Part shown: in pieces, positions 1-6,348 of the stretch | How positions within the stretch are numbered: position 1 is the stretch's first letter | Layout: the number at the start of each line of letters is the position of its first letter | Origin: Bacteroidales bacterium UBA1180 | GTDB taxonomy: Bacteria > Bacteroidota > Bacteroidia > Bacteroidales > Paludibacteraceae | Length of the DNA stretch: 10,663 bases | Reading direction: 5' to 3' | Assembly: GCA_002310195.1 (NCBI GenBank) | Contig: DBYS01000020.1 | Coordinates: 97,103 to 107,765 of the forward strand | Notes under the pieces: generated by a model | Told to the model about the DNA's origin: nothing | What the model saw: the letters and a program-made list of their open reading frames with translations, nothing else | Database searches by the model: none | Program-made: the position numbers and the translations under genes

Positions 1-561
1 AAGGTTGACAAGCTCATCCTCTGCGGCGGTATGACCTACACGTTCGCCAAGGCTCACGGCGGCGAGATCGGCGAGTCGATCGTAGAGATGGACAAGCTCG
101 ACGTAGCACTGGGCGTTGAGGAACTCGCCAAGAAGAACGACGTAGAGCTCGTGATGGCTCCGGACGCAGTTATCGCTGACAGCTTCTCGAACGATGCTAA
201 CACGAAAATCGCTCCGTCGAACGCTATCCCTGCCGGCTGGCAAGGTCTGGATGCCGGACCTGAGGCACAGAAGAAATTTGCTGCCGCCATCAAAGGCTGC
301 AAGACCATCCTCTGGAATGGGCCGGCAGGCGTATTTGAGTTCGAGAACTTCTGCGCAGGCAGCCGCGCTATCGGCGAGGCCATCGCAGAGGCTACAGCTG
401 AGGGTGCCTTCTCGCTCATCGGCGGCGGTGACTCTGTGGCTTGCGTCAACAAGTTCGGATTGGCCGACAAGGTTTCGTATATCTCCACCGGCGGCGGCGC
501 ACTGCTCGAGGCTATCGAGGGCAAGGTTCTGCCGGGCGTAGCAGCTATCAAAGGTGAATAA
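1..561 (+). CDS. pgk: Phosphoglycerate kinase, C-terminal part (5' end outside window)
   Basis: This is the glycolytic enzyme that moves the acyl phosphate of 1,3-bisphosphoglycerate to ADP, giving ATP and 3-phosphoglycerate in the cytoplasm. The reading frame is open from base 1, so about 186 C-terminal residues of a protein usually near 390-420 residues are visible. The part shown is mostly the nucleotide-binding lobe. Family signatures are plain: GGMTYTFAKA near the start, WNGPAGVFE, then the glycine-rich GGGDSVACVNKFG and STGGGALLEAIEGKVLPGV close to the end. The stop is at 559-561. The next gene starts 19 bp later with no terminator between, so this is probably the upstream end of a co-transcribed block. 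Identification is secure; only the N-terminal lobe is missing because of the window edge. Confidence 0.97.
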   Translation, partial: KVDKLILCGGMTYTFAKAHGGEIGESIVEMDKLDVALGVEELAKKNDVELVMAPDAVIADSFSNDANTKIAPSNAIPAGWQGLDAGPEAQKKFAAAIKGCKTILWNGPAGVFEFENFCAGSRAIGEAIAEATAEGAFSLIGGGDSVACVNKFGLADKVSYISTGGGALLEAIEGKVLPGVAAIKGE

Positions 562-580
562 TCTCTAAACAAGGCTGATA

Positions 581-1000
581 ATGGATATTTCAGGAAAGAT
601 TGTTGCAAAGCTCCCGCTTCAGTCGGGAGAATCCAAGGCTTCAGGCAAGCCCTGGCAAGTACAAGCATACGTGCTGGAGACTCAGGAGCAATACCCGCGT
701 AAGGTGTGCTTCGAGATCTTCGGCGAACAGCGGATCAAGGACAACCCCTGCGAGATCGATGATCTGGTGACCGTATCGTTCGATATCGAAAGCCGCGAGT
801 TCAACGGCCGCTGGTACACCGCCATCCGTGCATGGAAAGTGGTGCAAGGCATTGTTGATGCCACGCAGCAACCCGCCGGCGCACCGGCTCAGGCTGCACC
901 GGATGCACAGGCTGCTCCAGCACCGCAACCGATGGCTGCGCCGAACATCGAGGCGTTTGACCCCGCTGCCGGCGAGTCAACTGACGATCTGCCGTTCTGA
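581..1000 (+). CDS. DUF3127 small OB-fold-like protein with SSB-like C-terminal tip
   Basis: A 139-residue protein of the Bacteroidota family DUF3127; its biochemical role is not established. Residues 1-89 hold the conserved part: an opening MDISGKIVAKLP strand, GKPWQVQAYVLET, YPRKVCFEIFG and the WYTAIRAWKV end, a beta-rich pattern that resembles an OB fold. Residues about 90-133 form a low-complexity linker rich in Ala, Pro and Gln. The last five residues are DDLPF, the same kind of acidic-hydrophobic tip that bacterial single-stranded DNA-binding proteins use to recruit partner proteins. No cysteine cluster, signal peptide or membrane segment is seen. It lies 19 bp after pgk and 2 bp before the phosphoesterase, so translation of the latter is probably coupled. 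An ssDNA or SSB-partner role is my inference from domain layout. Confidence 0.88.
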   Translation: MDISGKIVAKLPLQSGESKASGKPWQVQAYVLETQEQYPRKVCFEIFGEQRIKDNPCEIDDLVTVSFDIESREFNGRWYTAIRAWKVVQGIVDATQQPAGAPAQAAPDAQAAPAPQPMAAPNIEAFDPAAGESTDDLPF

Positions 1001-1002
1001 TC

Positions 1003-1986
1003 ATGAACAAACGAGCCGTTATATGGCTGATCATTGCCGTACTCATCCTGGCGGCGAGCACCGTGCTGTGTGCTCTCCGCTGGGATGTGTGGTTCGTTAC
1101 GCCGCCTGAACCCGAGTGGACAGGCGACACGCTCTCCACGCGGTTCAACACCTTCAACGACGGTGTGACCTACCCCTGTCAGTCGGCCGACACCCTGACG
1201 ATGGTCGTGCTGGGCGATGTACACAACACACTCACCCACAGCGATTACCTGCAGATCGCCGATCAGTGTCCGGACATGCAGTGCTACGCCCAACTCGGCG
1301 ATTTCGTTGAGCGCGAGCAGCTGTACTACAAGCAGATGCTGATGCGCGAACTGCTGGGCACACCGTTCGCCGTGATGCCTATACTGGCTTGCCCGGGCAA
1401 CCACGAGTACACCAAGGGCTTGAACCGCCAGCTGCCGGAGTCGTGGTACGAGTCGTTCCCTATGCCGCAAAACGGTCCTTCGTACGGCAAAGGATCGACG
1501 TACTATGTCGATTTTCGCAACTTGCGGTTCATAGTGATCGACACCGAAGATCCGCTCATCCTCTCCGACTTCACACGTCTGAACACATGGGTTAGGCAAA
1601 CGATCTCCACCGCTTGCCAGCCATGGATCGTGGTGGCTATGCACCGGCCGGTGTACGCCTCGCGCAAGGGTCGCATGAACCCTACCGTCTGGCTGTCGCT
1701 GGTATATGCCCTGCAGGAGGCGGATGTAATCTTCTCCGGCCACGACCACACCTACGCCCGTCGCGGCGACGGCGTACATGAGGATGGCGTATCACACGAG
1801 CCGGTGTGGATAGGCCTGACATCGACCACCAGAGCCCGCACGCCGAAGACCCGCAGCCAAATGGACACGATCATAGCCGGAGGACCGTATTACGAGCAGC
1901 TGCGCGTGACGCGCCACGAGCTGGACATCCGCAGCCGTGCACTCGATGCGTCATGTATCGACAGCCTGACGCTATTCAAAAAGTAA
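1003..1986 (+). CDS. Membrane-anchored calcineurin-like metallophosphoesterase
   Basis: A 327-residue phosphoesterase of the calcineurin-like superfamily, which uses a two-metal centre to hydrolyse phosphate esters; the substrate cannot be told. The metal ligand motifs come in the standard order: GDVHN at 71-75 (D72, H74), GD at 99-100, GNHE at 132-135, a lone His in MHRP at 213-216 (H214) and GHDH at 246-249. The MHRPVYAS and GHDHTYARR wording resembles purple-acid-phosphatase-type members. Residues about 5-24 are a hydrophobic segment after a short basic start, so the enzyme is probably held in the inner membrane with its catalytic domain in the periplasm. No cleavage site or lipobox is convincing. 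The ATG at 1003 follows the DUF3127 stop by 2 bp, and rpe starts 4 bp after its end, so it sits inside an operon. Confidence 0.9.
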   Translation: MNKRAVIWLIIAVLILAASTVLCALRWDVWFVTPPEPEWTGDTLSTRFNTFNDGVTYPCQSADTLTMVVLGDVHNTLTHSDYLQIADQCPDMQCYAQLGDFVEREQLYYKQMLMRELLGTPFAVMPILACPGNHEYTKGLNRQLPESWYESFPMPQNGPSYGKGSTYYVDFRNLRFIVIDTEDPLILSDFTRLNTWVRQTISTACQPWIVVAMHRPVYASRKGRMNPTVWLSLVYALQEADVIFSGHDHTYARRGDGVHEDGVSHEPVWIGLTSTTRARTPKTRSQMDTIIAGGPYYEQLRVTRHELDIRSRALDASCIDSLTLFKK

Positions 1987-1990
1987 AGCC

Positions 1991-2635
1991 ATGAAACTCA
2001 TTGCTCCATCTGTTCTGTCTGCCAACTTCGCAGACCTTCGCACCGACCTTGAGATGATCAACCGTTCTGACGCCGACTGGCTGCATGTCGATGTGATGGA
2101 CGGCGTGTTTGTGCCGAACATATCGTTCGGCTTCCCGCTCATGGAACCGATGCGCAAGTATTGCACCAAGCCGCTGGATGTGCACTTGATGATCGTTCAT
2201 CCGGAGAAGTACGTCGAGCGATTCTGCGATGCAGGAGCGTGGAGCGTGGGTTTTCACTTGGAAGCTACGGACGATCCCGAACCAATCCTAGACCTTATAC
2301 GTGCCAAAGGTGTTCGTACTTGCCTGACAATCAATCCGGATATAGCTGTTGAGAGGCTGGTAAAATATCTGGACAAAGTGGACATGGTTCTGCTCATGTC
2401 GGTCTTCGCCGGTTTTGGCGGACAGAAGTTCATTCCCGAGACGATGGACAAGATCCGTTTCATCCGTCAGGAGATCGACCGCCGCCGCCTGAATACGCTC
2501 ATCGAGATTGACGGCGGCGTGGGTGTACAGAACGCCCATGAGCTGTTCGAAGCGGGAGCCGATGTGCTGGTAGCCGGTACGGCCGTATTCGGCGCACCTG
2601 ATCCCGAAGAAGCCATACGCATCATGAAACGCTGA
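1991..2635 (+). CDS. rpe: Ribulose-phosphate 3-epimerase
   Basis: This cytoplasmic pentose phosphate pathway enzyme interconverts D-ribulose 5-phosphate and D-xylulose 5-phosphate. The 214-residue length is normal for this TIM-barrel family. Visible landmarks are APSVLSANF at 5-13, HVDVMDGVFVPNISFG at 32-47 (metal and catalytic H32 and D34), DVHLMI at 63-68 (H65), FHLEA at 88-92, and EIDGGV at 172-177 with the second catalytic aspartate D174. The phosphate-loop region reads MSVFAGFGGQ at 136-145. Most family members have an Asn, Glu or His followed by Pro where this one has Phe-Ala, while the glycines and Gln are kept. It starts 4 bp after the phosphoesterase stop and ends 29 bp before comEC. 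Identification is secure. Confidence 0.96.
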   Translation: MKLIAPSVLSANFADLRTDLEMINRSDADWLHVDVMDGVFVPNISFGFPLMEPMRKYCTKPLDVHLMIVHPEKYVERFCDAGAWSVGFHLEATDDPEPILDLIRAKGVRTCLTINPDIAVERLVKYLDKVDMVLLMSVFAGFGGQKFIPETMDKIRFIRQEIDRRRLNTLIEIDGGVGVQNAHELFEAGADVLVAGTAVFGAPDPEEAIRIMKR

Positions 2636-2664
2636 CAGCCGATGGCTGACAACTGATAGCTGCG

Positions 2665-4290
2665 ATGGCTCGGCAATATCCTTTTGTATTTATTTTTCTG
2701 CTTACCGCACTCGTTATATGCAGTGCGTACTACCTGCATGTGCCGCTGAACCTGCGTGCCGACACCGAGGCGGATTACCTTGACTCGCTGCGCACGTTCC
2801 GCATGCAAGTTATCGAGCAGCCTGTGCGCAAACCGAACGGTTATATGGTATCGGTACTATTGCCTACATACGGTCAGCGAGCATTACTGCACTTGCGTAC
2901 CGATTCGGCTGCCGCTCCGCCGGCTGTAGGAGATATATTGCTTGTGTGCACACGCATCATCCGTCCGCACGCCCTGTTCGACGGAGAGTTTGACTACGGC
3001 GATTACCTGCGTCTGCAGCACAAGGTCGGAATTGCTTATGTACAACCGGCACACTGGCAGGTGATCGGTCATCAGCCTGTGCAAACGCTCCGCGCCTACG
3101 CCACTGCCGTCCGCCAACGTCTGGCGCAACGGTACGCGGATGCCGGTCTGCACGACCGTCCGCTGGCTCTGGTTGCTGCTATCACTTTAGGCGAGCGCGA
3201 TGCGTTGGACTCCGATCTCAGGCAGTCGTTCGCGGCAGCCGGCGCGGCGCATGTGCTTGCCGTGAGCGGATTGCATACGGGAATCATCTACCTGGTGATC
3301 GTCTCGCTGCTAACCTGTTTCGGATTGCGGCGACCGTTGTACGAACAACGTCTGAAGCGCGTACTGCTCTCGGCGACAGTTATCATTGCCATGTGGACTT
3401 ATGCGTTCGTGACGGGTCTCTCGCCGTCAGTCATGCGGGCTGTACTGATGCTGACCATCGTGCAGGTCGGATGGATGTGCCGCAGACAGAGCATATCGGT
3501 CAACACCCTGGCAGCAGCGGCGTGTGTCTGTCTGTGGGCGGAACCGCTGAGCCTGTTCAACGTGAGTTTTCAGTTGTCGTTCTCGGCGGTGTTAGGAATA
3601 CTGCTATTTGTGCCGTACATGAATAGCGTCTGGCGAGTACATGACAGCAGACTGATACGTTGGCTACGCGACCTCGTAACCGTTTCCATCGCAGCGATGA
3701 TCGGCACGCTGCCCGTCACGCTGTATTACTTCGGACAGGTGTCGCACTACTTCCTGTTGACGAACATCGTTATCCTGCCGGCAGCGTATCTGCTGGTAAT
3801 CATGGGTATCGTCACGCTGCTGCTGGCACATACCGTTGTAGGCGCATGGCTTGCCACGGCACTGCAGTACGCGAGCGATTGGACATGTTCGTACGTCAGT
3901 TGGATCGAACATCTGCCTCACGCCACATTGCAACTGTCTGCCACGCCGCTGATGGTCGTGTGCATGGCGATGGCTGTCGCGTTCTGTTACCTGCGCATCA
4001 GGCGAGACCGGCTTGCGTGGTTCGCACCGGCCGCAGCAGCGATAGCGCTGTTCTGCGTGCTGCATGTATGCGATGCACGGCTCAGCCTCAGCAAGCAGGC
4101 TCTGGCTATCCGGGGCAACACGATCTATTACAACCAAGGCGGAACGATCAATCGGTACGCCTTCGGCAACCGTTGCACATTCTTCCGTTACGACGGCAAG
4201 GATTATGTGTACGTATCGCATCTGCCCGAGTACAAACAACGCGCCTTGGAAGGCTATTGCGCGGAACATAACATCAGTATTTGGCAATAA
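2665..4290 (+). CDS. comEC: ComEC/Rec2 competence protein, compact form without metallo-beta-lactamase domain
   Basis: ComEC forms the inner-membrane channel that carries single-stranded DNA into the cytoplasm during natural transformation. This 541-residue form starts with one hydrophobic segment (about 6-24). A soluble OB-like (DUF4131-type) part follows at about 35-135, containing FDGEFDYGDYLR at 105-116. The competence domain comes next at about 165-470, with the signatures GERDALD at 176-182, HVLAVSGLHTGI at 196-207, GLSPSVMRA at 251-259, FQLSFSAVLGI at 302-312 and TNIVILPA at 366-373. About ten further hydrophobic segments are visible. A short soluble tail of about 70 residues ends the protein, without the HxHxDH motif of the nuclease-like domain seen in Firmicutes ComEC. 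The N-terminal membrane part is also short. It lies 29 bp after rpe and 21 bp before the Y-family polymerase. Whether the cell is competent cannot be judged here. Confidence 0.92.
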   Translation: MARQYPFVFIFLLTALVICSAYYLHVPLNLRADTEADYLDSLRTFRMQVIEQPVRKPNGYMVSVLLPTYGQRALLHLRTDSAAAPPAVGDILLVCTRIIRPHALFDGEFDYGDYLRLQHKVGIAYVQPAHWQVIGHQPVQTLRAYATAVRQRLAQRYADAGLHDRPLALVAAITLGERDALDSDLRQSFAAAGAAHVLAVSGLHTGIIYLVIVSLLTCFGLRRPLYEQRLKRVLLSATVIIAMWTYAFVTGLSPSVMRAVLMLTIVQVGWMCRRQSISVNTLAAAACVCLWAEPLSLFNVSFQLSFSAVLGILLFVPYMNSVWRVHDSRLIRWLRDLVTVSIAAMIGTLPVTLYYFGQVSHYFLLTNIVILPAAYLLVIMGIVTLLLAHTVVGAWLATALQYASDWTCSYVSWIEHLPHATLQLSATPLMVVCMAMAVAFCYLRIRRDRLAWFAPAAAAIALFCVLHVCDARLSLSKQALAIRGNTIYYNQGGTINRYAFGNRCTFFRYDGKDYVYVSHLPEYKQRALEGYCAEHNISIWQ

Positions 4291-4311
4291 CAGAACCGCT
4301 TAACGATTCGC

Positions 4312-5568
4312 ATGTACATACACATCGACTGCAATAATTTCTTCGTGAGCTGCGAGCTCATCTCCCGTCCTGAACTGCGCGGGACGCCTGTAGTTGTGGC
4401 CAACGACAACGGCAACAACGGCGGTATCATCCTTGCCCTGAACAAGGAGGCGAAGGCAGTCGGGCTCAAACGCGGCAACCCGTTGTTCCAAGTCACACAA
4501 CTCATCAGCGAGCACCGTGTGACCGTGATCGATGTGCATCACCGGCTGTATCACGATGTGTCGCACCGTATCATGGACGAAGTGCGCCAAACGGAGATGG
4601 TGCTCGGGTTCATTCAGTACAGCGTCGATGAGTTCTTCGGTCAAATGCCCGTAGATGATCCTACCGAACTGCGCGAATACCTCCAGAGATTGAAAGATCT
4701 TATTCTTGATAAGACGAACATTCCCGTCTGCTGCGGAGCCGGCGCTACTTACACGCTCGCCAAGACCGCCACATGGTTCGCCAAGCATTACCCCGCCTAT
4801 CGGGAGATCTGTATCATACCGGCTGACAAACGTGAGCGGGCGTTGGAGGTTGTGCCCGTCAAAGATGTGTGGGGCATCGGTCGCCGGAGGATGCGGATGA
4901 CCGAGCAGAAAGGTATCAGCACCGCGCTCGATTATACGCGCCAACCCGAGGCGTGGATCAACCGGCATTTCGGCGTGACGGGCGTCAGAACATGGAAAGA
5001 ACTGAACGGCACACCTGCCATCACACTGGTCGGGCACGACAGACAAAAATCAATCATGTACAGCCGCACGTTCGCTCACATGACCGACAGCAAGACCACC
5101 TTGCTGCGCGAACTGAGCAACTACGCCTCGGCGGCCACGCGGCGGCTGCGCGAACAAGGCTCGCTCTGCGGCACTGTGACGGTGTTCGTGGCCACTAACC
5201 GGCACCGCACCGATCTGCCGCAATATAACAACGAACAGACCATCCGTCTGAGTACCGCCACGGATGATTCGATGCAAATCATTGCTGTCACCAAACAGTT
5301 GCTGGAGAATCTCTTCCGCAGCGGTTATCAGTATAAGCAAGCCGGAGTGATCTTAAGCCAACTGCAACACGCCGAGGGTGTGCAGTTAGACCTTTTTGCA
5401 CCCGAACAGGCGCAGAGCAGTGTCCGAAAGAAACGCCTAATGCAAGCTATCGACGATATCAACCGGCAGTTCGGCAGCAATCAGGTGCACTTCGCCGTAC
5501 AAGGCTCGGAGTCCGACACCCAGGACTATCCCGCCGGTTTCATGCGAGCACATAAGGTTGACGAGTAG
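4312..5568 (+). CDS. Y-family DNA polymerase, divergent UmuC-like
   Basis: A 418-residue translesion DNA polymerase closer to UmuC (pol V catalytic subunit) than to DinB. Visible landmarks are the first metal aspartate in HIDCNNFFVSCE (D6, with F11 at the steric-gate position), the catalytic pair in SVDEFF (D106, E107), the helix-hairpin-helix VPVKDVWGIGRR at 181-192, a little-finger domain from about residue 240, and a beta-clamp-binding motif QLDLF at 358-362. The C-terminal stretch about 370-400 matches UmuC in layout. It departs from usual UmuC sequences in two active-site loops: the SIDEAF motif reads SVDEFF, and the NNDGCVIARN-type loop reads NDNGNNGGIILALN at 31-44, with Leu43 where the conserved Arg normally sits. 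No umuD-like gene is adjacent. It is the last gene of the plus-strand block and converges with the next gene across 16 bp. Confidence 0.88.
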   Translation: MYIHIDCNNFFVSCELISRPELRGTPVVVANDNGNNGGIILALNKEAKAVGLKRGNPLFQVTQLISEHRVTVIDVHHRLYHDVSHRIMDEVRQTEMVLGFIQYSVDEFFGQMPVDDPTELREYLQRLKDLILDKTNIPVCCGAGATYTLAKTATWFAKHYPAYREICIIPADKRERALEVVPVKDVWGIGRRRMRMTEQKGISTALDYTRQPEAWINRHFGVTGVRTWKELNGTPAITLVGHDRQKSIMYSRTFAHMTDSKTTLLRELSNYASAATRRLREQGSLCGTVTVFVATNRHRTDLPQYNNEQTIRLSTATDDSMQIIAVTKQLLENLFRSGYQYKQAGVILSQLQHAEGVQLDLFAPEQAQSSVRKKRLMQAIDDINRQFGSNQVHFAVQGSESDTQDYPAGFMRAHKVDE

Positions 5569-5584
5569 CGGGGAGAAATAGCGG

Positions 5585-6199
5585 TCAATTGTCGATATAC
5601 CGCACGTAACCGTTGTTCGTGCATTTCCAGCGCCCGTTGATGAGCGACACCTGTTCGCCGTACACGTCGTCGATCTGCCTGCCGTTCTGGTCATAGACGT
5701 ACCACTTGTTGCCATGACGCACGCCCCAACAGCCGTTGTAGTAGATCAGTGGATCTTCGTCGGAATAGAAATCCAGTTTCCGCCCGCTGCAATGGAAGGT
5801 ATCCCAGTAGCCGCTACTGCGCTGCACGGCCACATAACCCCAAGGATAATAATAGATCTGCTTGCCGTAGATGCCGTCCACGGTGTTGCCTTTTGTGTCG
5901 ATGAGGTACCATGTACCGCTGCGGCGAACGCGGTAGTAACCGTTGTATAGCAGGTTGATTTCGTCGCCGTAGAGGATCGAACTGCCGTTCTCGTAGATAT
6001 ATATGCGACGGCCTATGACACGCACGTAACAACCGTTCCAAAGATCCTGATAATCCTCGGTGCATGCCACGGATTTGCGGGTGGTGACCTCGTTGCCCGA
6101 ATCCTCGAACCACAGATCGTACTTGTCCGACACAACGTACTGCGCCTGCAACGTCACACTCACCACGAGCGCAAGAAGTATGGTGTATAGCTTTTTCAT
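5585..6199 (-). CDS. Exported protein with five WG-like tandem repeats
   Basis: A 204-residue protein of unknown function. Residues 1-20 (MKKLYTILLALVVSVTLQAQ) are a clear Sec signal peptide with likely cleavage after Ala19 or Gln20. Mature residues 55-204 are built of about five units of 31-35 residues, starting at 55, 86, 121, 155 and 188. Most open with Asn-Gly plus an aromatic residue, then a Val/Arg strand, a Trp-Tyr-x-x-Asp turn and a Gly. This is close to the WG_beta_rep pattern, although the WG dipeptide itself is mostly replaced by WY or YW. Tyr and Trp are strikingly abundant. The gene ends 16 bp from the oppositely oriented polymerase gene and starts downstream of the terminator of the BspA-like gene, so it should have its own promoter. 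A periplasmic or surface binding role is only a guess. Confidence 0.85.
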   Translation of the reverse strand: MKKLYTILLALVVSVTLQAQYVVSDKYDLWFEDSGNEVTTRKSVACTEDYQDLWNGCYVRVIGRRIYIYENGSSILYGDEINLLYNGYYRVRRSGTWYLIDTKGNTVDGIYGKQIYYYPWGYVAVQRSSGYWDTFHCSGRKLDFYSDEDPLIYYNGCWGVRHGNKWYVYDQNGRQIDDVYGEQVSLINGRWKCTNNGYVRYIDN

Positions 6200-6279
6200 A
6201 AGGCAGACATGTTACGGGTTACACAACTTGTTGCCAACATCGTCACAAATTGTGTGCCAGCACTTTCTTGTATGGACAG

Positions 6280-6312
6280 AAAAAATAGTGTGGCTCCAAA
6301 TGAAGCCACACT
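6280..6312 (-). terminator. Rho-independent terminator of the BspA-like gene
   Basis: A perfect 9-bp stem (AGTGTGGCT at 6287-6295 with AGCCACACT at 6304-6312) encloses an 8-nt loop. Read on the minus strand it is followed by an A and then six T residues (6280-6285). It begins 37 bp beyond the stop codon of the BspA-like gene, in the right orientation, and separates that gene from the WG-like gene. Confidence 0.85.
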
Positions 6313-6348
6313 GTGCTGAGTAGTCAACAGGATTGCGCCGATGACAAA

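Noticed and set aside
54..668. Long open frame on the minus strand opposite pgk (and similar ones opposite other plus-strand genes)
   Set aside because: It lies antisense to a certain gene, its protein has no recognisable motif, and such frames are expected in GC-rich coding DNA.
2631..2670. Short repeats (gctgac twice, cgatggct twice) in the rpe-comEC gap
   Set aside because: Too short and simple to separate from chance; no hairpin with a T-run, so not a terminator.
6244..6254. Palindrome CACAA-A-TTGTG upstream of the WG-like gene
   Set aside because: Short, in an AT-rich leader, and no promoter with the expected boxes could be placed around it; an operator call would be unsupported.
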